From CAZJHX01 sp964545715 (GTDB lineage: Bacteria > Myxococcota_A > UBA9042 > GCA-2863065): DNA of 64,000 bases. The position numbers and the translations under genes are program-made. The notes beneath the pieces are model-generated. The model saw only the letters and a list, made by a program, of their open reading frames with translations. It was not told where the DNA came from and made no database searches. The DNA lies in NCBI GenBank assembly GCA_964545715.1, contig CAZJHX010000023.1:1-64000 (forward strand). Direction: 5' to 3'. Shown piece by piece: positions 7,838 to 16,109 of this stretch. Each line of letters begins with the position of its first letter. Within the stretch, counting starts at the first letter, position 1.

Positions 7838-8504
7838 GCAGGTCGCTGGCCGGCATCGTAACGATGGGCGCGGCCTTGGTGTCGGTAAACTCCGCCAGAT
7901 AGTCGCTCAGGCGCGCCTCGCCGCCGGAGTGGAAGTCCAAGAACTTCAGGCCCACGGCGTCGTCGGTGACGCGCACGATGCGACCCAGCGCGTAGATGCG
8001 AGCGGGGACGCCGGGCAGCGCCACGCGAACGGCGCAGACCGTGCCGGGCTCCAGGCCCTCTTCCATATCGATGAACGCGCCGCCGTCGGCGATGTTGCGG
8101 GTCAGCGCCGGGGCGAGGCCGGGCGGCTCGATGAACTCGACGGGAACGGCGGCGTTGAAGCGGGCGTCCCGGCGTTGGTCCATGGCGGACTGAAGCCCGT
8201 CGAGGAACTCGCTGTAAGCCGGGGGCACGTCGATGAGACGTACGCCGAACTCAAAGCGGCAGCCTTTGACGTAGCCGTCGGACAGCGGGCGGCTCCACAG
8301 CACCTCCCCGGTCAGGGAGATCTCCGCGCCGTCGTGCGTCTGCACGCTAAACGCGAACGAGGTGCCGCGGGGGCGAACCTGGTGGACGTACATGCCGAAC
8401 TGGTCGGGGCCGAGCGTGTGAACGACGCCGCGTCGCGAGTCGTCGTCAGCGAGGCGGGCGGTGAGGCGATGTCGAATGGGATCCATACAGATTCCATTCG
8501 ACAC
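7806..8504 (-). CDS. PilZ domain protein (two PilZ-like domains)
   Basis: This 232-residue protein consists of two beta-barrel domains. The second (about 108-215) is a PilZ domain with QRRDARFNAAVPVEF, matching the RxxxR c-di-GMP motif, followed by NIADGGAFID (for D/NxSxxG) and GLKFLDF. The first domain (about 8-105) lacks the arginine motif and looks like a degenerate YcgR/PilZN-type domain. It probably senses cyclic di-GMP, which would fit the GGDEF-EAL protein elsewhere in the window. The frame starts at GTG 8504; ATG 8486 is an equally good start and sits in the loop of an inverted repeat. A TATATAA stretch lies about 10 bases upstream. Residue-level binding is inferred from the family. 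Confidence 0.85.
   Translation of the reverse strand: MSNGICMDPIRHRLTARLADDDSRRGVVHTLGPDQFGMYVHQVRPRGTSFAFSVQTHDGAEISLTGEVLWSRPLSDGYVKGCRFEFGVRLIDVPPAYSEFLDGLQSAMDQRRDARFNAAVPVEFIEPPGLAPALTRNIADGGAFIDMEEGLEPGTVCAVRVALPGVPARIYALGRIVRVTDDAVGLKFLDFHSGGEARLSDYLAEFTDTKAAPIVTMPASDLPRTYTCRRDT
8470..8503. promoter_or_regulatory. 10-bp inverted repeat around the PilZ gene start
   Basis: TGTCGAATGG (8470-8479) and CCATTCGACA (8494-8503) are perfect inverted copies separated by 14 bases. In the mRNA this makes a hairpin with the ATG at 8486 in its loop and the GTG at 8504 at its base. It could be an operator or a translational control hairpin. It may also simply be coding sequence if the GTG is used. 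Confidence 0.4.
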
Positions 8505-8544
8505 ATTTACACTGTTATATAAGGCGCCTTTTGGCGAATAGACG

Positions 8545-10104
8545 TTATTCGATCAGGCCGTTCAACTCGAAGCCGGTGACGGTCTCTGTGTCGCCCGTTT
8601 GGGTCGAGATGAACGTGATGCGGCCGACCGGGTGCTCCTGGCTGACGGCAACACGCTCCGCCTGCGGGATGTAGACGGCGTGGCGCGGCGGTGAGCCCAG
8701 CGCGATCGGGGTCGCCAGCATGGCGCGCAGGTCGACCTCGTCCACGCCGTGGGCGCCGTTGGCGGCCGGGATCAGCACGTAGGCCTTGAGCCCGTCCGGA
8801 GTCATGGCGACCTCCCCCGGCTGATCTTCCAGCAGCTCCAGCTTGGCGAAGCCTGTTGTGACATCGACCACCGAGTAGGCGTGCGACTTGTCGATGAAGT
8901 CCTCCAGCTCTTCGCCCTGAACGGGTGCGCCCTCGGCTTTGTCGTGCACCACCAGCACCGTCTGGCTGTCCGGCGCGGGCGCCACCGAGCGCACGCCTTT
9001 CTTGAGGGTGTGCACCTCGAGATCGCCCGTCTCCAGCGTAAGGACCGCCAGCCACTCGTGACCCGGCAGGGTGGTGTGCAGCAGCGCCTTCTTGCCGTCG
9101 CGGGTCAGCGTCACCAGGCCGGCGGGCGTGCCGCTGAGGTCGATGATCTCCAGCTCGTCCGGCGCATCCAGCGGGATGCGCACAAGCTGCTGAACCTCGT
9201 CGCGGATGACGACCAGCGCCTCCTCTCCGTTGCGCGACAGGTCGACGTCCGTGGGAGCGCCGTCCAGCGCAACCTCGACGGTGTCGGACGTGTCGAGATC
9301 CACGATGCGCAGCTCGTTGACGCCGCCGCGTCGCACGACCGCGGTCGAGCCGTCCGGCGTGATCAGCACCTCGCGATCGAACAGCGGCTCACCCGGGTCC
9401 GGGGTGACCGCCACCGTGGTCACAAAGCTCGGACCCGTCAAAGCCGCCATGTCGATGGGCGACACGCCGTCCTCGGTCACGACATAACAGTGGGGGCCGC
9501 CCTCCTGAAACGTGACCGACAGCGGGTGAAAGCCCACACCGACCGGATACACGGCCTCTTCACCGGCCGACAGGTTGAGCACCAGCACCTGCTGCAGCTC
9601 GCCAAGCTCGTCGCCCTCCGGCTCGAACCAGGCGACCGCATGTGCGCCGTCCTGCGTGACCTCCAGCCGGTTCACCGCGGTCGGCGCGTCCAGGGTCGTC
9701 ACCGTGGCCTCACCGCCCTCGGCGGGCGTGCGCACCAGCGAGAAGTCCTGCGTGCCCGAGTTGATGACGATGAGCGCGTCCTGAGCCGGCAGCGTGCGCA
9801 TCAGCGTGGGCGAGCCGCCGACCTCGATCAGGTCGACCTTGAGCGTCACCGCGTCGATGCGAACGACCGCGTCCAGGCCCGTGCTGACCACAAAGACATA
9901 GCGCTCTCCACCCTGCGGAACCTGCAGCGCCACCTGGATCTCGTCCTCGGGGACAAACGGCGCAGGCCCACCTTCGCCCGCATTGTCACCGACCCCTTGA
10001 CCGTGTCCTGGTCCAGACGTGGCAGCTGGATCCCCTCGCTCCGCATCATCCGAGCAGCCGAACGAGAGCACCAGAATCGCTGTGTAGATCAGTGGATGCT
10101 TCAT
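8545..10104 (-). CDS. Beta-propeller-like lipoprotein (paralogue 2 of tandem pair)
   Basis: This 519-residue protein has a lipoprotein signal with Cys 17 (LVLSFGC) and a short low-complexity linker. It is made of repeated beta-hairpin blades, for example VVRIDAVTLKVDLIEVGG, LIVINSGTQDFSLV, VLITPDGSTAVVRRGG and TLTRDGKKALLHT, as in YncE/lactonase-like seven-bladed propellers. No catalytic residues are evident. It is clearly homologous along its full length to the next upstream gene, including the C-terminal GRITFIST and VTGFELNGLIE, so the pair is a tandem duplication. The start codon overlaps the upstream stop by four bases. It is the last gene of the operon driven by the sigma-54-type promoter at 13.9 kb. 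Confidence 0.82.
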   Translation of the reverse strand: MKHPLIYTAILVLSFGCSDDAERGDPAATSGPGHGQGVGDNAGEGGPAPFVPEDEIQVALQVPQGGERYVFVVSTGLDAVVRIDAVTLKVDLIEVGGSPTLMRTLPAQDALIVINSGTQDFSLVRTPAEGGEATVTTLDAPTAVNRLEVTQDGAHAVAWFEPEGDELGELQQVLVLNLSAGEEAVYPVGVGFHPLSVTFQEGGPHCYVVTEDGVSPIDMAALTGPSFVTTVAVTPDPGEPLFDREVLITPDGSTAVVRRGGVNELRIVDLDTSDTVEVALDGAPTDVDLSRNGEEALVVIRDEVQQLVRIPLDAPDELEIIDLSGTPAGLVTLTRDGKKALLHTTLPGHEWLAVLTLETGDLEVHTLKKGVRSVAPAPDSQTVLVVHDKAEGAPVQGEELEDFIDKSHAYSVVDVTTGFAKLELLEDQPGEVAMTPDGLKAYVLIPAANGAHGVDEVDLRAMLATPIALGSPPRHAVYIPQAERVAVSQEHPVGRITFISTQTGDTETVTGFELNGLIE

Positions 10105-11699
10105 TCGATCAACCCGTTGAGTTCAAAGCCGGTCACGGTCTCGGTCGCGCCATCTCCGGTCGAGATAAACGTGATCCGGCCCACCGGATGCTCCTGATTC
10201 ACCGCGACGCGCTCGGCCGCCGGCACATAGACCGCATGCGTTGGCGGCGAGCCCATCGGGATCGCCGTCACCAGCAGGGTCTCTAAATCGATCGCGTCCA
10301 CGCCGTGGCTGGCCCCAGCGTCATCCGCGATCAGCACATAGGCCTGCGCGGAGTCCGGGGTGATGGTCACCAGCCCGGGCGCGGTCGGCAAAAGCTCCAG
10401 CTTGGCGTAGCCGCTCATCACGTCCACGATCGAGTAGCCCTCGGACTTGTCGATGGTGTCGTCCAGCGTGTCCTCGGGGGTCGCGGCCTCGTCCAGCTTG
10501 TCGTGCACGACCAGCAGCGTCTGGCCGTCCGGGGAGGCCGTCACCGCGCGGATGTCCTTCTTCAACACGTACTTCCAGATGGCGCCGGTCTCCAGCGTCA
10601 GCACCGCCAGCCACTCGTTGCCGGCCAGGCTGGAGTAGAGGATGGCGCGCTCGCCGTCGGGCGTCAGCGTGGCCAGGCCCGCCGGCGTGCCGGTCAGGTC
10701 GACGATCTCCGGCTCGGAGAACGCGTCCAGCTTGGCGCGCACCAACTGCGCCGTATCCCGGATCACGATCAGCGCCTCATCGCCCGCCAGCGTCAGATCC
10801 ACATCGGTGGGCGGACCGTCCAGCGCCAGTGTCTCGGAGTCGCCGGTATCGAGATCGATCAGCCGCAGCTCATTGATCCCCCCACGCCGAACCACGGCCC
10901 GGGTTCCGTCCGGCGTGATCAGCACCTCGCGGTCAAACCAGGGCTCGGTCGGGTCCTCGGTGACCGACACCGTGGGCACGAAGCTGGGCCCTTTGAGCGA
11001 CGCCATATCGATGGCCGACACGCCGTCTTCGGTGACCACGTACACAAAAGAGCCGCCGGTCTCGAACGTCACGGTCAGCGGGTGGAAACCCACACCGACC
11101 GGGTAGACGGCCTCGGCGCCCGGGGTCAGGTTCAACACCAGCACCTGCTGCAGATCACCGACCTCGCCCGGCTGATCCGGGTCGTACCAGGCGATAGCCC
11201 ACATGCCGTCGACCGAGGCCTCCAACCGGTTGACCACCACGGGCGAGTCCAGCGTCTTCACATCCGGCTCCGCGCCGTCTTCGTTGGACCGCACCACCGA
11301 GAAGTCACGCGTGCCCGAGTTGATCACCACCAGCGAGTCCTCGCCCCCCAGCGTCTGCATCAGCGTCGGGCCACCACCGACCTCGATCAGGTCGACCACC
11401 AGCGTGACCGCGTCGATGCGCACTACGGCGTCCAGGCCCTCGCTGACGACGTAGACAAACCGCTCGCCGCCCTGCGGAACCTGCAGGTTCACGACCTCTT
11501 CTTCTTCGGGGATAAACGGCTCTTCGGGCGGCGCTCCCGGGTCCGCGTTGTCATCGCCCGCCGCGGGACCCGCGCCACCACCGCCGGAGCCGCCGTGACC
11601 GGACTCGTCGTCGCTCTTGCCGCTGCGACCGCCACCGCCACCTGCGGCGCCGCACGCGACCAGGCTGAGGATGGCCAACGCCATCATGAAGTTTCTCAT
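10101..11699 (-). CDS. Beta-propeller-like lipoprotein (paralogue 1 of tandem pair)
   Basis: This 532-residue lipoprotein has signal MRNFMMALAILSLVAC and a Gly/Ser/Asp-rich linker (about 17-70). Propeller-like repeats follow (VVRIDAVTLVVDLIEVGGG, LVVINSGTRDFSVV, LITPDGTRAVVRRGG). It shares the C-terminal VTGFELNGLIE with its downstream paralogue. The divergence is concentrated in the linker and a few loops. The likely location is the outer-membrane surface or the periplasm. It lies 10 bases downstream of the beta-barrel gene, so the four genes read as one unit. Propeller lipoproteins of this type have no established function; binding of a ligand or partner protein is the usual inference. Confidence 0.82.
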   Translation of the reverse strand: MRNFMMALAILSLVACGAAGGGGGRSGKSDDESGHGGSGGGGAGPAAGDDNADPGAPPEEPFIPEEEEVVNLQVPQGGERFVYVVSEGLDAVVRIDAVTLVVDLIEVGGGPTLMQTLGGEDSLVVINSGTRDFSVVRSNEDGAEPDVKTLDSPVVVNRLEASVDGMWAIAWYDPDQPGEVGDLQQVLVLNLTPGAEAVYPVGVGFHPLTVTFETGGSFVYVVTEDGVSAIDMASLKGPSFVPTVSVTEDPTEPWFDREVLITPDGTRAVVRRGGINELRLIDLDTGDSETLALDGPPTDVDLTLAGDEALIVIRDTAQLVRAKLDAFSEPEIVDLTGTPAGLATLTPDGERAILYSSLAGNEWLAVLTLETGAIWKYVLKKDIRAVTASPDGQTLLVVHDKLDEAATPEDTLDDTIDKSEGYSIVDVMSGYAKLELLPTAPGLVTITPDSAQAYVLIADDAGASHGVDAIDLETLLVTAIPMGSPPTHAVYVPAAERVAVNQEHPVGRITFISTGDGATETVTGFELNGLIE

Positions 11700-11709
11700 G
11701 GTGCGCCCC

Positions 11710-12327
11710 CTACCACATCGCCGTCAGCGCGATGCGATACAGCGCGCCGTGCAGGTTGAGCGATCCGAGCGCCGTGCCCTTGTCCGAGAACTCCAGCGGC
11801 GACCGCCAGCCGTAGCCACCGGCAAGATCCAGCCCCACCGTGAAGCGCTTGCCGACCAGCATGCCCGGCGGCAGACGCAGCTCGATACCGGCCATACCGG
11901 CGGCCATTCCACCCCAGACCGTGTCTTCTATGTTGGCGTTTTTGAAGTTGATCTCGCCCTGCACCGCGCCCGCCTCGATCTCCATGAAGGGCCGCAGCCA
12001 TTTGAGGATCTCGATGTTCCAGCGCGCCGTCGCCAGCAGCTCGAGCGTGCCGACGCTGCCGTTGAGATCGTTGATGGCAAAGCCGGGCTCACGACCCGTC
12101 ATGCCGCGGATCCGCGCGCCGACCAGAATGGACGCGCCGACCTCGGCCATGAAGCCCAGGTCCGCCCCGCTGATCCAGCCGGAGTCGGTGGTGGCCAGCA
12201 GGCCGTCGTCAAAGATGCGCGAGGCGCCGCCGCCCAGCGTGATCCGGTACTCTCGGGCCTCAGCGGCCGCTACTGTACTAAAGAACTCTGTCAGAAGAAC
12301 CAGCGCGATGATGATGCTGCGTCTCAT
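11710..12327 (-). CDS. Outer-membrane beta-barrel protein
   Basis: This 205-residue protein starts at ATG 12327 (MRRSIIIALV), overlapping the upstream stop by four bases. A much longer frame reaching 13026 is an artefact of the overlapping coding frame. The first ~23 residues are a signal peptide cleaved after AAAEA. The rest alternates polar and aromatic residues in strands with Gly turns (ITLGGGASRIF, GADLGFMAEVGASILVGARI, TVGLDLAGGYGWRSPLEF). It ends in an aromatic residue, Trp (LTAMW), as outer-membrane barrels recognised by the BAM complex do. The size suggests an 8-stranded barrel. It sits between propeller lipoprotein genes, so it may anchor or export them. Confidence 0.75.
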   Translation of the reverse strand: MRRSIIIALVLLTEFFSTVAAAEAREYRITLGGGASRIFDDGLLATTDSGWISGADLGFMAEVGASILVGARIRGMTGREPGFAINDLNGSVGTLELLATARWNIEILKWLRPFMEIEAGAVQGEINFKNANIEDTVWGGMAAGMAGIELRLPPGMLVGKRFTVGLDLAGGYGWRSPLEFSDKGTALGSLNLHGALYRIALTAMW

Positions 12328-13853
12328 TCTTCCACCCCCTCCTCGTCCAGAATGCCGGCCAGGCCAAAGCCGCGAATCAACGTCGGCTCCCCGTCCTCGA
12401 TGTCGGCACCGCGCACCAGCGTCAGAGCGCCCGCGCTGCCGGTCTCGTCGATCAGGATGAAGTCCGCCGCCGCCAGTCGATGCAGAGCCTTGGCGCTGGT
12501 CACGTCCGTCAGGTTCATGGTCTCGGGGTGCCCGGTCGCCACGTCGATGACGCTCAGCTGCGTCGAGCTGCCCTGTTTGGTCAGCAGGAAGATGCTGCTG
12601 CCGTCCTCGGTGACCATCTGATCGACCACCTGCGCAGAGCTGGTAAACGGCATGATGCGATTGCCCGCGCCCTCCACAAGCGTAACGGCCGTGCTGCCGC
12701 CGGAGTGCGTGACCAGGAACCAGGCGCCGCCCGCCACGGTCTCGATGCCGCCGATGGCGCTGACCAGCGACTTGGTCGACACGGCCTTGGACTTTTTGAC
12801 GGCCAGGTCTTCCAGCGCCACCCGGTGAAACTGCGCCGATGCGCCGCCGTCCGAGTAGATGAGCGCCTCGCGCGTGCCGGACGCGCCGTCGTACATCAGA
12901 ACCTTGTTGACCGCCGTGTCCAGCGCCACGGTCGTGACCTGCGCGCTCTCCACGTCGATGACGGTCATATCGCGGCTGCCCGCGTTGACCGACAGCACCC
13001 GCAGCCGGTCGTCGGTACCTCTCCACGTCGCCAGATCCACCGGGCTCACGCCTGCGGCGAACTGGTTCAAGATCGGCAGCGGCGCCCCGTCCTCGTTGCT
13101 GCTGCCGTCAAAGCTCAAGTGATAGATGTCGTTGAGGCCGGAGACGCGAACGAAGACCTCCAGCGTGTCGGCCTGCACCGCAAACACGACCTGCTGGGGC
13201 GTCACCGACGCGCCGCTGCCCGGAGAAACCAACGGAATCGAGCGCGTGGCGCCGGTCGGCTGGGTCAGGTCGATCGCGGCCAGGTGGTTGGTCGACCGGA
13301 CAAGCGCGATGCGACGCCCGCCAGGCCCGAACGGCGGCGAGACGTCGATGCCCGTCGGAGCGCCACCCGCAGAGGCGATCGTGCGCGTGGTCGGGTTGTC
13401 GTCGGACGGGTCCGCCGTCAGGTCGACAACCGCCACCTCCGCCGCGTTGGAGAGGATGCCGGAGCCGCCGCCCGCAAAGCTGGTCAGCGCAAAGCCGCCG
13501 TCGTCACTGAGGCTGAGCCCGTCAAAGCCCGAGTGCAGGTCGTAGGTGACGACCAGCCCGCTGTTGACGTTGATGATGTCCAGGGTCTCCGACTGCGGAA
13601 CCAGCACCGCCAGCTGCGACTGACCCGGGACCTCGATGCCGGCGCCCAGTGGCGTGCCGCTCAGTCGCGCGACCGTAAAGTCCGCGCGCTCAGGCTCCAA
13701 AATCAGCGCCGCCTGCCTGCCGCGGCTCAGATACACCGCGCGGCCTTCGACCACCGTCGGGCCGGCCAGTCCGACGCCGGTGTCGTATCGCTCAGCCCTG
13801 TCCGGACAGCCCACGAGGGCGAGCAGACAGCTCACCCGTACAATCCACCCCAT
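12324..13853 (-). CDS. Beta-propeller-like lipoprotein, first gene of operon
   Basis: This is a protein of about 509 residues. I chose ATG 13853 (MGWIVRVSCLLALVGC) because it gives a compact lipoprotein signal with Cys 16; the frame stays open to a GTG at 13880. The body has repeated propeller-like blades (LAVLVPQSETLDIINVNSG, LSVIDVATGHPETMNLTDV). It ends GFGLAGILDEEG, echoing the GFELNGLIE tail of the two downstream propeller proteins, so the three are probably distant paralogues. No enzyme motif is seen. It is the first gene after a sigma-54-type promoter and overlaps the beta-barrel gene by four bases. Confidence 0.78.
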   Translation of the reverse strand: MGWIVRVSCLLALVGCPDRAERYDTGVGLAGPTVVEGRAVYLSRGRQAALILEPERADFTVARLSGTPLGAGIEVPGQSQLAVLVPQSETLDIINVNSGLVVTYDLHSGFDGLSLSDDGGFALTSFAGGGSGILSNAAEVAVVDLTADPSDDNPTTRTIASAGGAPTGIDVSPPFGPGGRRIALVRSTNHLAAIDLTQPTGATRSIPLVSPGSGASVTPQQVVFAVQADTLEVFVRVSGLNDIYHLSFDGSSNEDGAPLPILNQFAAGVSPVDLATWRGTDDRLRVLSVNAGSRDMTVIDVESAQVTTVALDTAVNKVLMYDGASGTREALIYSDGGASAQFHRVALEDLAVKKSKAVSTKSLVSAIGGIETVAGGAWFLVTHSGGSTAVTLVEGAGNRIMPFTSSAQVVDQMVTEDGSSIFLLTKQGSSTQLSVIDVATGHPETMNLTDVTSAKALHRLAAADFILIDETGSAGALTLVRGADIEDGEPTLIRGFGLAGILDEEGVEE

Positions 13854-13936
13854 CGCTGACTTCAAGTTTGTTCCCCCCACTGATGTGCCGCATTCGTCCG
13901 TGTCCGCGCCGCAGAACTATTGCGCCGGAACACTAT

Positions 13937-13952
13937 AGCAACGGTTGTGCCA
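13937..13952 (-). promoter_or_regulatory. Sigma-54 (-24/-12) promoter
   Basis: On the minus strand the sequence reads TGGCAC-AACCG-TTGCT, an exact match to the sigma-54 core with the invariant GG and GC separated by 10 bases. It lies about 75-85 bases upstream of the first propeller lipoprotein start and points into that operon. Transcription would need an enhancer-binding activator, and none is encoded nearby. Confidence 0.75.
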
Positions 13953-14007
13953 CGCACGCAGCACCCCATTTAGCGTCGATGTTCGATCCCAGAGGGTGAC
14001 GCGGGTG

Positions 14008-15996
14008 TCAGGGTTGAACGGATTGGAGGCGTTTGCGCACCATATCGGTCAAGGTCATGTCCATGCCCTGACCTTGAGCCTCGTCAGCCTGAACCAGCGC
14101 GTCCTGCACGCGGCCGGCAGCGACGAGCGACTTGATCGCATTCAAGCGCCACTCGATGTGGTCCGGCGCGCTCTCCAGGCACTGAGCGAGATCGGTGACC
14201 GCGCCATCGTGATCCCCGGCCAGCGCCCGCAGCCCTGCCCGCATCGAGCGGACAAAAGCGAAGTGCGACATGCGCGCCAGCACCGCGTCGCAGTGGGCCA
14301 GCGCGTCCGTCTCGCGGTCCGACCAGGCCAGGTGCAGCGCCAGGTGTCCGTTGGCCGCCGGATGGTTGGGCGCCAGCTCGATACACCGGCGCAGCAGCCG
14401 CTCACCCTCGGCGAAGTCGCCGGCGCGGAGATACCCCAGCGCGTCCAGGATCGGCGCATGCCGATAGCCGGTCGGGTCAAAAAAGCCGAAGCCGGTCTTG
14501 CCGCCGTCACCGATGTGCACCGACGTGTCCAGCAGCGCGCCAAGCCAGGTGCCCGACGCGGTCTGCGTCGCCTGAAATGCGGCGATGGCGGCGTCCCGCT
14601 GCCCGCTGAGCCACAGCGCCAGAACGTGGTTTGCGGCGGCGAGCGCGTTGGTCTCGACCAGCTCTGCGCCCTTGGCGGCGCGCTCCCAGGACCGCTCCGT
14701 ATTGCCCTCGACGGCATCCAGCCACGCCAGCTGGCACACCGACTGCCCGTAGGGCGTCTCGCCTTCTGCGGCCGCTTCGTAGTGGGTCCGCGCGGCGGCC
14801 ATGTCACCGTCCAGCTGGGCCGCGTAGCCCCGGTAATGGGTCAGCCAGCCGGCCTCCAGGTCCGCGATCTCGACCTCCGCCACGCGATCGAGCAGCAGCG
14901 GCAGCCCGGCGCCGTCCACGACGGCCACAGCGGCGGCCTCGAACACGGTGTCCGCTGTGACGCCGGTCAGCGCTGTGTCGACTGCCTCCGCGTCGCCGGC
15001 TCGGAGCGCGGTCACCAACGGCTGAGCGTCCGCACCGACCACCGCCCCATGGCCCAACGTCATCTGGGGTACGCCCAGCTCAAACGCCGTATCCACGGTC
15101 AGCGTGCCCGGCCCGCCGGCGATGTCGCCCAGCAGTACCACGGCGTCGACGTCCAGCGCTTTTTCCCCGCTCCACTCGATCTCAGTCGTCTCCGCCTCGG
15201 CCTCGGCCTCACCCTCCTGGCCCTCGTCGGCCTCGTCGGACTCCGCATCCTCCGCAGGCGCCTCCGGCTTGGCGGCGGGCAGGATGCCGCCAACCACATC
15301 CGAGGCGACCGTCGGCCCGATGACATCCGCCAGCGGCACCGTAGCGCCCAGAAGCACGCGCGTGCCCTCGTCGTCGGTGGCCTCGACCACGATGGGCGAC
15401 TCCGACGTGTGCGCGATCTCCAGCGTGCCGACCGTGAGCTCCTCGGGCAGTGGCTGCCCCTCCACGTCGGCCGTGCCGATCACGTAGAGCGGCGCCCCGG
15501 TCGCGCGCATGGCGTCCCGCAGCGCATTGGTCGCCAGCCGTCCGGCGTGCTCGCCGATGACGATGACCGCGTCGACCGTCTCTTCAGGCGCCAACACCGG
15601 CGGCCCGAGCGCACCCGGATCGGCGCTCCAGACGGGGAACAAGAAGGCGACGAAGTGCCCGGGACCGGACTCGACGAGCGCACCCGAGCGAAACGGTCGC
15701 ACGGGCCCCGGCGCACGCACGTGCGGATCCAGCGAAGACAGATACGACGCCAGGCCCTCGTTGCGAAAGAGGTCGTCCAGACCCGACACGCGCGGTGAGT
15801 ACGGCGTGGCGACCTCGGACAACGGAAACCAGCGGTCCCGCTTCACAAACTCGTCGCGCAGCGTGTTGACGCCGCCGGCACTCAAAGAGCGACGGGCGCG
15901 CCACAAGTAATCGAGATCGTCGTCGTCGATACCGGACCATGGACCGGGTGCCGGTTCCGAGGACAACAGCCGCTTGAAGAAATCTCCGATTCCCAT
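14008..15996 (-). CDS. TPR-repeat protein
   Basis: This 662-residue protein starts at ATG 15996 (MGIGDFFKRLLSS). The longer frame extends through the adjacent palindrome and is rejected. The first ~250 residues are an alpha/beta region without a family I can name (it includes VDAVIVIGEHAGRLATNALRD). Residues about 253-290 form a very acidic linker of Glu, Ala and Asp. The second half, from about 390, holds tetratricopeptide-like helical repeats (ARTHYEAAAEGETPYG, LLRRCIELAPNHPAANGHLALH, LAQCLESAPDHIEW). No signal peptide is evident, so it is likely a cytoplasmic scaffold. It is transcribed divergently from the thrombospondin-domain lipoprotein. Confidence 0.7.
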   Translation of the reverse strand: MGIGDFFKRLLSSEPAPGPWSGIDDDDLDYLWRARRSLSAGGVNTLRDEFVKRDRWFPLSEVATPYSPRVSGLDDLFRNEGLASYLSSLDPHVRAPGPVRPFRSGALVESGPGHFVAFLFPVWSADPGALGPPVLAPEETVDAVIVIGEHAGRLATNALRDAMRATGAPLYVIGTADVEGQPLPEELTVGTLEIAHTSESPIVVEATDDEGTRVLLGATVPLADVIGPTVASDVVGGILPAAKPEAPAEDAESDEADEGQEGEAEAEAETTEIEWSGEKALDVDAVVLLGDIAGGPGTLTVDTAFELGVPQMTLGHGAVVGADAQPLVTALRAGDAEAVDTALTGVTADTVFEAAAVAVVDGAGLPLLLDRVAEVEIADLEAGWLTHYRGYAAQLDGDMAAARTHYEAAAEGETPYGQSVCQLAWLDAVEGNTERSWERAAKGAELVETNALAAANHVLALWLSGQRDAAIAAFQATQTASGTWLGALLDTSVHIGDGGKTGFGFFDPTGYRHAPILDALGYLRAGDFAEGERLLRRCIELAPNHPAANGHLALHLAWSDRETDALAHCDAVLARMSHFAFVRSMRAGLRALAGDHDGAVTDLAQCLESAPDHIEWRLNAIKSLVAAGRVQDALVQADEAQGQGMDMTLTDMVRKRLQSVQP

Positions 15997-16013
15997 GGGG
16001 CGCGACGTTAGCA

Positions 16014-16095
16014 TACCCCAACGGTGTGTGAATGGCGCGGTCCTGGCGCCCCGATCGGGGATGCCAGACCGTGCCATTCATACACCGTTGGGGTA
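16014..16095. repeat. 82-base near-perfect palindrome between divergent genes
   Basis: Each arm is 41 bases, centred between 16054 and 16055. The outer 14 bases (TACCCCAACGGTGT) and the centre CCCCGATCGGGG are perfect. Two differences in between are G/T wobbles (28/81 and 37/72), and one shifted section is explained by a bulged C. It fills most of the 113 bases between the two start codons. In RNA it would form a very stable hairpin, and in DNA a cruciform. TATGCT and TAGACT hexamers flank its two ends. Confidence 0.9.
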
Positions 16096-16109
16096 GACTC
16101 CGCTGCGCT

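Noticed and set aside
12328..13026. N-terminal extension of the beta-barrel protein
   Set aside because: It overlaps the propeller lipoprotein in another frame and is Arg/Gly-rich. The signal peptide starts at 12327.
13945..15798. 617-codon plus-strand frame opposite the TPR protein
   Set aside because: Composition is typical of an antisense shadow; the minus strand has recognisable TPR repeats and a sensible start.
16032..16109. Upstream extension of the thrombospondin-domain protein and the mirror extension of the TPR protein
   Set aside because: Both extensions start MARS and contain PDRG and HRWG only because they read the two arms of the same palindrome. The signal peptide and the MGIGDF start lie further in.
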